Assembly (NCBI RefSeq): GCF_022458865.1
Contig: NZ_JAJNMU010000018.1
Coordinates: 168,527-232,526 of the forward strand
Length of the DNA stretch: 64,000 nucleotides
Origin: Paenibacillus periandrae
GTDB lineage: Bacteria > Bacillota > Bacilli > Paenibacillales > NBRC-103111
Direction of reading: 5' to 3'
How positions within the stretch are numbered: the stretch's first letter is position 1; each line of letters opens with the position of its first letter. The notes beneath the pieces were generated by a model, which was given only the letters and a program-made list of their open reading frames with translations, was not told the origin of the DNA and did no database searches. Made by a program: the position numbers and the translations under genes. Below are positions 46,873-55,090 of this stretch, one piece after another.

Positions 46873-47538
46873 TTATAGTACTCTTTCGTTCCGTGAATTC
46901 CATATCGTATCAGGTAGATTCTTCCCCTTTATTCCACCAAGATTATTCAAAACTTTCGGAGCAGCCAAACCCGCTTGCAAAAACATGTCCATTGAATCGG
47001 ATCCGGTTAGAACAGCAATGAAATTCAAGCCCAACTTTTCGGATAAATAGTAATCATACAAACTGTCGCTTACAAATATGACTTGTTTCGGTTCCAAGCC
47101 ATTGGTATCGTATAAGGAAACCAAAACATCCGGGTTAGGACGTTTGGCTTCCAGGGATACCACATCAAACCATGACTCTTCAATCCCAATATCATCCAAC
47201 TTCTTGAGATACTGTTCCTTCGAGGAATTCGATATAAGACCTATTTTATAACCATCTGATCTAAAATCATCGATTAATTCTCTGATCGGATACAAAGGTT
47301 TATAAAGATGCATTGGGCGTGATGAGGGATAATACCGCAGGAAATCCTCCGTATATTCCTGCCCCGCCCATCGGAACATACCCTTGGGAAAATCCACTTG
47401 ACCAAAAATCTTCACAAATTCCTCATAAGCTGGAAAAGGCCTACCTAGCAGTTCGAAGCAGTATTTATTCCTCAAATATGCCGTTTCCATGGTATTGACC
47501 AAAGTATCGTTCATATCAAACAGAATCATTCTTTCCAT
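46873..47538 (-). CDS. HAD-family phosphatase
   Basis: 221 residues from the ATG at 47538 (AAGGAG 9 nt upstream). Motif I FDMNDTLVNT has Asn before the second Asp but keeps DxxDT-type spacing; motif II LISNSS; lysine in LEAKRPNPD; motif IV FVSDSLYDY. It is a paralog of the upstream gene: both share FGQVDFPKGMFRW / YGKSSFPTCMLEW cap sequences. Overlap of 23 bp with that gene. Likely dephosphorylates a pathway intermediate. The 76 bp to the next gene is one of the larger gaps. Confidence 0.85.
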   Translation of the reverse strand: MERMILFDMNDTLVNTMETAYLRNKYCFELLGRPFPAYEEFVKIFGQVDFPKGMFRWAGQEYTEDFLRYYPSSRPMHLYKPLYPIRELIDDFRSDGYKIGLISNSSKEQYLKKLDDIGIEESWFDVVSLEAKRPNPDVLVSLYDTNGLEPKQVIFVSDSLYDYYLSEKLGLNFIAVLTGSDSMDMFLQAGLAAPKVLNNLGGIKGKNLPDTIWNSRNERVL

Positions 47539-48184
47539 AGATGGAAACTCCTTGCGTAAAGGCATGGAACAAACTGCTTAGCGAATCAAAAACATAAGAC
47601 GGATTTACACCCGATTCTATAAAGTGGTTTCTCTCCGTATTCCCTGTCGTTACCGCAAAAAAATCCACTGAGCTGGACCTAGCAGTTGCAAGATCAATTA
47701 AACTATCCCCAATATATAACACTTCAGAAGGCTCAACCTGAAAAAATGAACAGGCGGATAGAATACCCTCCGGATTTGGTTTTTTGGCATTACTCCGAAC
47801 ATAATCGAATGCTACACGATGAAGCCCGACCTGTTCCATCTTGCTCATTATGCGATCCGCAGGGGTATTCGTAACAATACCCACCTTAACCCCTGCCCTA
47901 GCAAAATGTTGATTTAACTCATGTATGCTGCTAAACAAGATGTAGGGGAAATGTGGCTTAGATTCTTCGTAATATTGCATGAAAACTGGCAACTGCATCT
48001 CATCGAGCCATTCCAACATACAAGTGGGAAAGCTAGATTTTCCATAAACTTTTCCAAATTCCATCATGGTTGGAGGAGGTATTTCCAGATTACGAAAAGC
48101 ATATGAAATTTTGAGGTAGCTTTTGGAAAAGGTATCGATTAAAGTATCATCCAAATCAAATAGGATCACTTTTTTGTTTTTCAA
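47516..48184 (-). CDS. HAD-family phosphatase, paralog
   Basis: 222 residues with a complete HAD set: motif I ILFDLDDTLIDT, motif II IVTNTP, motif III lysine in SNAKKPNPEG, motif IV YIGDSLIDLATA. The C1 cap helix resembles that of the following gene, suggesting a tandem duplication. It overlaps the PHP gene upstream by ATGA. A phosphoglycolate-phosphatase-like fold, but the substrate is probably a sugar or nucleoside phosphate made in this cluster. Confidence 0.87.
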   Translation of the reverse strand: MKNKKVILFDLDDTLIDTFSKSYLKISYAFRNLEIPPPTMMEFGKVYGKSSFPTCMLEWLDEMQLPVFMQYYEESKPHFPYILFSSIHELNQHFARAGVKVGIVTNTPADRIMSKMEQVGLHRVAFDYVRSNAKKPNPEGILSACSFFQVEPSEVLYIGDSLIDLATARSSSVDFFAVTTGNTERNHFIESGVNPSYVFDSLSSLFHAFTQGVSIYGKNDSV

Positions 48185-49086
48185 ATCCTCACCATTTCCA
48201 TCAATTTTCGATAGTTTTCCTCAGTAACCCCTCTTACGCCAAGATCAGGACGTTTGTCTCCATGGTAATCCGATCCACCGACATGAAGAAGATGTGGATA
48301 CATTTTATCCAATTTATTTCCTGCTTCGACAAAACATTCATCGTTCTGCTGAGATAAGGCCTCGAATCCGGCTAAGCCCGCATCGATGAAATCCTGAAAA
48401 TGAGCAATTACATTTTCAGTGGTATTCCCGCGCCCAGTGCATTCCCACCATGGATGCGCAAGAATGGTAACAGCGCCGTACTCACGCAATTTCCGGATTA
48501 CCTCACATGTAGGGAGATATCTTTCTTCCCGGCTTTTCCCCTTCTCGATATAAATGAACCTTTTTTCAGGATATATTCCCCCGGAAAATAAACTTCTCGC
48601 TTCATCAGGGGACAATCCACTCACCTGTGATACGTAAGAGGCAATAAGAGTACCGGTAAACATCCATTTATCCTTATGCATGTATGTTCCGTTCACGTTT
48701 ATGCCTTTAAGCATTTCACGATGCACCGGAATGTTGTAGCCTGAGGAGCGTAGCATCTCAATGATTTTGATATATCGTTCATTCTTTATAGCGGTTGGAT
48801 ACATTAAATAGGACTCAAGTTCAGAATTTCTGAAATTTTTGGCATATCCGAGGACATGGTATTTGTTACCCTTATGAATCGTACTAATTTCAATTCCCAT
48901 AAGTGGAATTTCAATACCTGCTCGTTTAGCATAGGAAACAATCTCTTTCGAGTGAGTGATACCTGAATGATCGGTAAACACCAACGTTTTAACACCCTTG
49001 CTCCTGGCGATATCGATGACCTCTGGTGGTGTATATTGTCCATCTGAGTTAATGGTATGAACATGCAAATCGATTGTGAAGTTCAA
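48181..49086 (-). CDS. PHP-domain phosphoesterase
   Basis: 301 residues. Metal ligands are visible: DLHVHTINSDGQYTP (HxH and D), VFTDHSGI (DH), a Glu in IGEIS-like MGIEIST, ILAHPWWE, and a C-terminal GGSDYHGD. This trinuclear-metal set matches TrpH/YciV-type 3',5'-nucleoside-bisphosphate or histidinol-phosphate phosphatases. It overlaps the radical SAM gene by ATGA. Its presence with three HADs and two kinases points to a phosphate-ester route. Confidence 0.87.
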   Translation of the reverse strand: MNFTIDLHVHTINSDGQYTPPEVIDIARSKGVKTLVFTDHSGITHSKEIVSYAKRAGIEIPLMGIEISTIHKGNKYHVLGYAKNFRNSELESYLMYPTAIKNERYIKIIEMLRSSGYNIPVHREMLKGINVNGTYMHKDKWMFTGTLIASYVSQVSGLSPDEARSLFSGGIYPEKRFIYIEKGKSREERYLPTCEVIRKLREYGAVTILAHPWWECTGRGNTTENVIAHFQDFIDAGLAGFEALSQQNDECFVEAGNKLDKMYPHLLHVGGSDYHGDKRPDLGVRGVTEENYRKLMEMVRI

Positions 49087-50159
49087 ACAAAAACACCATC
49101 CCGCTCAAGCTCAGGCAATTCAATCTTGGCATCGATCCGCGCTTTTTCCTCTTGGTCGGGGAAAATGTTTGAGTACGGATCAATCCAGCTCTTATATGCA
49201 ACATTATTCGACATGATGATGACTCTTCGAATTTTTTCGTCCGGATCAGGTTCTTCAGAAGAGGCATCGATATCTACTGTCACTTCGTTTTTGTATTTAT
49301 AAACGTGAACATGCGAGTCGGTTTTGTGTTCGGTGAACTTGATACTAAAGTCAGGATGCTGGTCCAACCCATCTGTAATGGGGTCAATATCGACATGATT
49401 GATCCGATTAAAACGTGTAACCATGGTTGGTTTGGTATATTCGCTTGGAATCCATGAAGGGGATCGGAAGATGAAGGACTTCACATTAAATTGTCTGCCC
49501 CATTCGATGTACTGCAGGATGTCGTCTACACCCTTAATACCAGCCATCGTCAATACACAACTCATGCGGATATTAAACTGCTCCGAACTTCTGAGGCAAA
49601 TCTTCTGCAGCGCTTCTTCTGTAAGTCCCTTCCATGTCCCTTTAAAACGCATAATATCCTGGTTCGATTGTTCGTTAAAATGAGCAATACTTAAACTTAT
49701 ACCTGATAAGCCAAGTTCGCATAGCGCGTCAATCAGTGGTTTTTCGATTCCGTCTTTCGTGATCACGTTTTTGAGTAACCCGTAGCCATTCGTATGGATC
49801 CGGGACTTTTCAAACAATGGAAGGGTATGCGCCGCTAAATTATATAAAGCCTGCGGGTTGGCCGTAGGTTCCCCGCCACTAAAAGCAATCTTCTTCACTC
49901 CGCCCAGGACAGCAAATGAAATGGCTCTGTGTATTGCTTCATTCTCATGGGATATATACGACCCGCCCGGCGTAAAGGTGATATCGTTGGAACAAAACTT
50001 GCACGAAGCATTGCAGGTTGCATTGGTAATCACAGTCAATACGGCTTTGTGGCTAACAATGTATTCTTTTCCTTCAAACAGAATCAGATTGGAATTCCAA
50101 TATCTACCATTCTCATACTCTGTAGGCTCTTTTCCAAATACCCGAATGAGTTGATTCAT
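49083..50159 (-). CDS. Radical SAM enzyme
   Basis: 358 residues from the ATG at 50159 (AAAGGAG upstream; open frame begins at 50210). The [4Fe-4S]-SAM motif is CNASCKFC; AFSGGEPTANPQAL is the SAM-binding GGE motif. The fold resembles MoaA-type proteins. Only one cluster motif is evident; the C-terminal part has no SPASM-type cysteine set. It could do a dehydrogenation, epimerisation or carbon-carbon rearrangement of the sugar or acyl unit; the reaction is not predictable. Confidence 0.85.
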   Translation of the reverse strand: MNQLIRVFGKEPTEYENGRYWNSNLILFEGKEYIVSHKAVLTVITNATCNASCKFCSNDITFTPGGSYISHENEAIHRAISFAVLGGVKKIAFSGGEPTANPQALYNLAAHTLPLFEKSRIHTNGYGLLKNVITKDGIEKPLIDALCELGLSGISLSIAHFNEQSNQDIMRFKGTWKGLTEEALQKICLRSSEQFNIRMSCVLTMAGIKGVDDILQYIEWGRQFNVKSFIFRSPSWIPSEYTKPTMVTRFNRINHVDIDPITDGLDQHPDFSIKFTEHKTDSHVHVYKYKNEVTVDIDASSEEPDPDEKIRRVIIMSNNVAYKSWIDPYSNIFPDQEEKARIDAKIELPELERDGVFV

Positions 50160-50221
50160 CGAATTTCTCCTTTGCCAATATTGTAATGAGATCAAGATCT
50201 TATTTCGCAATTAAAATCTTT

Positions 50222-50944
50222 TTAGTTGGCATACCTTACGTGGAATTGCTTGTATTCATCCGACGAATCCACCCCCCAATACCACATGGGTCCGTGCTTC
50301 TCGAACAACCGCAAAACGGCCTCATGAATTAAAGATTCCTCCGTTCTCCCGAAATAGTCGGAAAGAGAGAGAAGCATTTCTTTCTGATCATCCGACAATA
50401 AGTTCTGTACAGTAACCAAGGAATGGACTTCCATGCAAACGATCGTATCTCGGGTTTCTTTTGCTTTCTTAAGAGCCTCTTTGGCAGACCAGATGAGGTC
50501 GAATGCATTATCCGCCAGTTTGGGTGCAACGGTTACGCCGATGCTTGCAGTCAAGTAGATTGTCTCATCTTTATTCTCTTCCAAGATGAACCGATTCCCC
50601 TTAATAAGGCTCCTGATCTCTTCAGCATACTGCAATGCTTCGTCTTGGTTATCCGTTTGGAAAACAATAAACATCTCGTCTCTTGTTCCCGAGTCAACTA
50701 TTAAACGTTCAGGTGTAATATGGCAAAGCAACAATTCCTTTAGTTGTTTTACCAGAAATATTTTAGCTTCGATACTTCGATTTCTGAATAGAGCAGATCC
50801 ATCCATATCCAATGCAATCAGGTAAACATCACCCTTCGGTAGGTTCTCGGATAGGAAGGTATTTATTGCTTTCTGCCCTTCTTCAATTCTTTTGCTATCT
50901 TCATAAATCCGGACAATATTATCGGTTGGGGATTCTATCTTCAT
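50222..50944 (-). CDS. GGDEF-like protein with ribbon-helix-helix-like tail
   Basis: 240 residues. The GGDEF fold is recognisable: ALDMDGSALFRNRS (strand with metal Asp), SGTRDEMFIVF where GGDEF should be (the two Gly replaced, acidic DE kept), and AKEALKKAKETRD. There is no membrane or sensor domain. The last ~45 residues (LLSDDQKEMLLSLSDYFG then SLIHEAVLRLFEKHG) look like a ribbon-helix-helix DNA-binding unit. A paralog lies 19 bp upstream. A nucleotide-binding or nucleotide-making regulator is possible; both roles are inferred. AAGGAGG precedes the ATG. Confidence 0.65.
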   Translation of the reverse strand: MKIESPTDNIVRIYEDSKRIEEGQKAINTFLSENLPKGDVYLIALDMDGSALFRNRSIEAKIFLVKQLKELLLCHITPERLIVDSGTRDEMFIVFQTDNQDEALQYAEEIRSLIKGNRFILEENKDETIYLTASIGVTVAPKLADNAFDLIWSAKEALKKAKETRDTIVCMEVHSLVTVQNLLSDDQKEMLLSLSDYFGRTEESLIHEAVLRLFEKHGPMWYWGVDSSDEYKQFHVRYAN

Positions 50945-50963
50945 CTCTTTGGCCTCCTTGTTA

Positions 50964-51695
50964 TTATAATCTTACGGTTGGTTTAGTTGCATAGTAAAAA
51001 GCATCTGCGGGCACTTTTTGTTCCCGGTCTTTCCGGTGCCCATGGAATTGTGGGTAGTGCAGCAGCAAAGTATCGACTGCTTCTCTTAACAGACAACCAA
51101 GTTCTCGCCCTCTCTTATGTGAAAGTTGCTCCAATTGATTCAGCTCGTATTGGGTCAACTTGTAAAGATAATTCTCCATTGCTGCATTTTGTGTAGCATT
51201 TATACAATTCCGTCCTTCTTGTTTCGCTTGAGTAATACGAATTTTGGCCAAGCGGATAATGTCACTGATATCACGACTTTCATCCGAGCTTACTATTCCA
51301 CCGGTAACAGTAACGGAACCGCTGAAACTGGCGTTCTCAACAGGTTCATGCATCTCGATATGATGCTGTGAAATGGCTACTCGAATTTCATTTGCACGCC
51401 TGACCGATTCCTCAAAAGGAACATTCTCAAATACAATAAGAATTTCGTCATTACCGTACCAGAACACATGCTCCCCAATCATCAATGTACTTTTAATTAA
51501 GGAAATGATATCCTCAATTACATTCAGTCTCAGGATGATTCCTTTTTCCCTTATTTTTCTTGACCCATCAATGTCCAGGAGCAAGGTGGAAACCCGCTGG
51601 CTTCCACGCAATATTAAGTCAACCAAAGCTTCTGCCTGAAGCACATTCATTTCATATTTATAAAAAATAATTTCTTTGACTGATGGAACCCTCAT
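50964..51695 (-). CDS. GGDEF-like protein with ribbon-helix-helix-like tail, paralog
   Basis: 243 residues. LLLDIDGSRKIREKG gives the metal strand, WYGNDEILIVF replaces GGDEF with YGNDE (acidic pair kept), and RLAKIRITQAKQEGRNCI is the classic GGDEF C-terminal motif. The tail QLEQLSHKRGRELGCLLREA resembles ribbon-helix-helix repressors (RRGR-SELIREA pattern). There are no other domains. The tandem arrangement inside a biosynthetic operon is unusual; the pair may form a heterodimer that controls the cluster in response to a nucleotide. Confidence 0.68.
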   Translation of the reverse strand: MRVPSVKEIIFYKYEMNVLQAEALVDLILRGSQRVSTLLLDIDGSRKIREKGIILRLNVIEDIISLIKSTLMIGEHVFWYGNDEILIVFENVPFEESVRRANEIRVAISQHHIEMHEPVENASFSGSVTVTGGIVSSDESRDISDIIRLAKIRITQAKQEGRNCINATQNAAMENYLYKLTQYELNQLEQLSHKRGRELGCLLREAVDTLLLHYPQFHGHRKDREQKVPADAFYYATKPTVRL

Positions 51696-51732
51696 CTCTA
51701 AACACCTGCTTTACTTGTATTTTCAAACCTGT

Positions 51733-52854
51733 TTAAACGGTACTCTTAAGTAACAAAGAGACCCTGTCCATATCAAATATCCTATCTGCAATTTCAGATT
51801 CCCAGGTTATTGCCAATTTTTTGTCGCTGTTGATTTTGTAAACTTCGTTTAAATATTCCAAATTGTCAGGCTTTAATTCAGAAATAATGCTATCCGGCAG
51901 CACATGACCATAGAGGGCATGCATGTAGCTGAAGGCATAGTAAACTTCTTTCTGGAGATTCAATCGCTTTACCTGTGCCATGAAACGGTCCCAATTAATT
52001 GTAATCTTAGGCGACTTAAACATATGGTAGATATCGCAGAGTTTGTAGATTCCCAAATCTTTATACAGATATACGTTGAAATCAGAGGTTGCTTCTTTAT
52101 AGTAGTGCATACAGACATATAGTAGACTATCGTCCCAATTCAGTGAAGGAACATGACATTGTTCTATATCCAGGCGGATGGAAGTCTCCATTACCTCTTC
52201 GACTAGCTCATCAGTCCGGTTTCCTGTCATTAAATCAATTGAAAATTGCAGATCAATGACATGTGCATCAAAGAAGGGATTATCATCGATTTTTTTTCTC
52301 AGAGGTACTACTTCGTGAGAGAAAAGCGGACGAGTAATGAGTTCTCTCCGTGTTGCCGGTATCACTTCCTGTTTGACAAAATCAAACCCACCTTGGGTAT
52401 ATCCCAAATCTTTTATTACTGAAATGGCTTCCTCTAGTTGCTTGGGATGAACAAGAATATCCGTATCGTTAAAATGACGGCATCCAATATCCTGATACAC
52501 ATTTAATGCCAATGTAAGACCCTTAAGCAGGATAAATTTAATGTCTTGATCTAATAAGACCTCACAAACATTCAATGTTTGCTTCAAATGTTCTTTGTTT
52601 TTACTTAGCTGCATCATGTAGTTATTCCGCAGATTACTGTAAAACGTAGGACATGCAAATTCCTTTAGTTCAGCATAGGTGAAATATTTCGTCAAGGTTG
52701 AGTAAGCGATACCAAAAAGCCGATGATGAAATAGCATTCCATAAATATTGGCCCAATTGGCATGCGTATTCATAAGCTCTTTTAACTCAAGGATTTCTTT
52801 ATCGTTCAAATCAAATCTCGATAGCAAAGTAATTACTCTTCTGTCCATGCTCAT
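51733..52854 (-). CDS. Uncharacterised nucleotidyltransferase (NTP_transf_5-like)
   Basis: 373 residues; ATG at 52854 with AGGGAGG upstream. The core is FILLKGLTLALNVYQDIGCR followed by HFNDTDILVHPKQLEEA: the Lys-Gly ... Asp-x-Asp pattern of the NTP_transf_5 family, whose members occur in peptide and polysaccharide biosynthesis clusters with no firm reaction assigned. Likely transfers a nucleotidyl group to, or activates, a pathway intermediate. It lies 37 bp before the GGDEF-like pair and 22 bp after a carrier protein. Confidence 0.78.
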   Translation of the reverse strand: MSMDRRVITLLSRFDLNDKEILELKELMNTHANWANIYGMLFHHRLFGIAYSTLTKYFTYAELKEFACPTFYSNLRNNYMMQLSKNKEHLKQTLNVCEVLLDQDIKFILLKGLTLALNVYQDIGCRHFNDTDILVHPKQLEEAISVIKDLGYTQGGFDFVKQEVIPATRRELITRPLFSHEVVPLRKKIDDNPFFDAHVIDLQFSIDLMTGNRTDELVEEVMETSIRLDIEQCHVPSLNWDDSLLYVCMHYYKEATSDFNVYLYKDLGIYKLCDIYHMFKSPKITINWDRFMAQVKRLNLQKEVYYAFSYMHALYGHVLPDSIISELKPDNLEYLNEVYKINSDKKLAITWESEIADRIFDMDRVSLLLKSTV

Positions 52855-52879
52855 CACCGACTGCCTCCCTTACCATTTG

Positions 52880-53125
52880 TTATCCAGCTTTATTTTGAAG
52901 TTCCTGGATAATGTATTCAAACTCTTTAGCCGTGGATAATTTCTCGAGACTCAGGAGTTCCTCTGGGAATTTGATCGAATAGGCTTCCTCTATGTCCAGA
53001 ATCAGACTGATGATGGCGAACGAATCTAAACCTAAATCGCTCAAATTACTGTCCACTATTTGCTCGCTCATTCCTTCAGATGTTTGGACATATTTGTCGA
53101 TCAATTCAAGTAATCTTTTATCCAT
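52880..53125 (-). CDS. Acyl carrier protein
   Basis: 81 residues with the phosphopantetheine site S35 in LGLDSFAIISLILDIEE, typical of an ACP. AAGGAGGTG precedes the ATG. It is the second of three carrier proteins, each next to different candidate partners (here the nucleotidyltransferase and the aldo/keto reductase). It probably tethers an intermediate for the flavin monooxygenase or reductase nearby. Confidence 0.9.
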   Translation of the reverse strand: MDKRLLELIDKYVQTSEGMSEQIVDSNLSDLGLDSFAIISLILDIEEAYSIKFPEELLSLEKLSTAKEFEYIIQELQNKAG

Positions 53126-53167
53126 TTATTTCACCTCCTTGGTAGCAGAGAGACTCCTTAGGTATGT

Positions 53168-54025
53168 TTAGAATAGAAACACATCAGGGTCTGGTCCGAT
53201 ACGGACATCTTGATTCAAACCATCTAACCTACTAACATCCTCAGGTGTCAATTCGAAATCAAAAATATCCATATTTTCCTGCAATCGTTCTGTGCGAACT
53301 GTTTTAGGAATTGTAATTAACTCGTGTTCCAAATTCCACCTAAGGATAATTTGGGCAGGGGATTTGTTGTAATGCTGACTTAAATCTTGGATCACTTCAT
53401 CATCGAATATTTGGCCCCTCATCAACGGACTCCAAGCCTCTACATGAATCCCCTTATCCCGGCAGTATTGAAGCAAGTTCTTTTGTGTCAGACGGGGATG
53501 AAGTTCAATTTGATTTACAGCTGGTACGATAGTACAGTCCGACATTATATCCTCAAGATGATGCTTTTTAAAATTGCTTACCCCAATCGCTCTTACTAAA
53601 CCCTCGGAGTACAATTTCTCTAAAGCACGCCAAGTTTCTTTATACTTGTCTTTTCCTGGCCAATGAATCAAATACAAATCAACATAACTGACACTCAATT
53701 TTTCTCGGCTAACCTCAAATGCTTTTAAGGTTTTTTCGTAGCCATGGTCATCGTTCCAGAGCTTTGTTGTAATAAACATCTCATCCCTTGGAATACCGGA
53801 TATCTTGATGCCCTTGCCTACCCCTGCTTCATTTTTATAACAGGCAGCCGTATCAATGCTCCGATACCCCAAACGAAAGGCCTCTAGCAATGCATTCTCA
53901 ATCTCACCACCCTCCTTTGCCTTATATACTCCAAGTCCTAACCACGGCATCAGGACCCCATTGTTCAATGAAGCACAATCCGTAAATCGTCTGATCCTCG
54001 CGCCTTCCATATAGTCCACCTCCAT
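53168..54025 (-). CDS. Aldo/keto reductase
   Basis: 285 residues. Catalytic tetrad residues are visible in RSIDTAACYKNEAGVG (Asp, Tyr), ITTKLWNDDHG (Lys) and YLIHWPGKDKY (His); the signature GVSNFKKHHLEDI and IPKTVRTERLQENMDIF bind NADP. Length fits the AKR5 group of 2,5-diketogluconate-type reductases. GGAGGAA precedes the ATG. It probably reduces an aldehyde or ketone in the pathway, possibly one made from a carrier-bound acyl group. Confidence 0.9.
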   Translation of the reverse strand: MEVDYMEGARIRRFTDCASLNNGVLMPWLGLGVYKAKEGGEIENALLEAFRLGYRSIDTAACYKNEAGVGKGIKISGIPRDEMFITTKLWNDDHGYEKTLKAFEVSREKLSVSYVDLYLIHWPGKDKYKETWRALEKLYSEGLVRAIGVSNFKKHHLEDIMSDCTIVPAVNQIELHPRLTQKNLLQYCRDKGIHVEAWSPLMRGQIFDDEVIQDLSQHYNKSPAQIILRWNLEHELITIPKTVRTERLQENMDIFDFELTPEDVSRLDGLNQDVRIGPDPDVFLF

Positions 54026-54040
54026 ATTCGTTCCTCCAGT

Positions 54041-55090
54041 TTACTCTTCCACGGCAAACCTTTGTTTCAATTGAAGTAATGGTTCCAACTCGTCGAATAG
54101 CAATGAATCGGGCACTCCAAAATCCAGCAAGAACGCAATTTCATTTACTCCTGCACCTTTTAAATCCTTGATAAGATTTTCACACGAATCAATCGTTCCG
54201 AATAATGCTGCAGTCTCCCAGTGCTGTCTGAATTTAACTTCACATAACTTATTCATGACTTTATGATCCTGAAGCGTCGAACGATCCATATTATTCCATA
54301 AGCTGGTACTTGTCCTAAGATAATTGGTAAACGGTTCTTTTACGATCCCTTTAACCAATTCCCTGTCCTCACCAATGAATGTGTGCATCATCACTGAAAT
54401 TGTCTTTTCATATGGGGAATACCCACTTTTCTCGAGTTCTTCCCTGTAAATTGTAATGTTTTCCTGTAGGGTTTTCAGATTCTGTCCGATCATGTGCGTT
54501 AAGATATTGGCCCCAATCCGGGCAGCCGATTTGTAGCTTTCCTTATTTCCGCTCGTTGTGATCCAGATCGGAAGATCCGTTTGGATCGGTTGAGGATATA
54601 CGGATATCTTAATCTGTTCCCCTGCACCGTTTACGGTTTCAATGCTGTCTCCTCTCCATAGGTTAGCAATCACCTTGATTTGGTCGAACATTATTTTCTT
54701 CCGTTCCTGATAACGTTCGGGATAGAGAACAAAGTCATTGGGATGCCAACCTGGAGCAAACGATAATCCCACCCTCCCTTTTGACAGGTTATCGACAACC
54801 GCCCATTCCTCCGCAATACGTATCACGTTATGTAGGGGTGAGACCACACTCCCGGAACGTATGTTAATGTTCTTCGTTGTAGCCGCTATAGCTGCAGCTA
54901 TGACGGACGGATTGGGGAATAACCCGCCAAAATCATGGAAATGCCTCTCTGGAAACCATACTGCCTCAAAACCGTTCTCATCCGCAAAACGTGAAAGGCG
55001 CATAATGATGTCGTATTTATTTTCCCGGTTGTAATCCTGGTAACAAGAAAAGAAGAAGACACTGAACTTTAATGTATGCAGCTTTTTCAC
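54041..55090 (-). CDS. LLM-class flavin-dependent monooxygenase, MupA/Atu3671 type
   Basis: 349 residues, luciferase-like TIM barrel: AVWFPERHFHDFGGLFPNPS, IRSGSVVSPLHNVIRIAEEWAVV split motifs, and VGLSFAPGWHPNDF are the hallmark of the subfamily found in NRPS/PKS and butirosin-type clusters (BtrO), where it hydroxylates a carrier-bound amino acid with reduced FMN. It starts with GTG overlapping the previous stop (GTGA). No flavin reductase (BtrV-like) is encoded here, so reduced flavin must come from elsewhere. Confidence 0.88.
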   Translation of the reverse strand: MKKLHTLKFSVFFFSCYQDYNRENKYDIIMRLSRFADENGFEAVWFPERHFHDFGGLFPNPSVIAAAIAATTKNINIRSGSVVSPLHNVIRIAEEWAVVDNLSKGRVGLSFAPGWHPNDFVLYPERYQERKKIMFDQIKVIANLWRGDSIETVNGAGEQIKISVYPQPIQTDLPIWITTSGNKESYKSAARIGANILTHMIGQNLKTLQENITIYREELEKSGYSPYEKTISVMMHTFIGEDRELVKGIVKEPFTNYLRTSTSLWNNMDRSTLQDHKVMNKLCEVKFRQHWETAALFGTIDSCENLIKDLKGAGVNEIAFLLDFGVPDSLLFDELEPLLQLKQRFAVEE

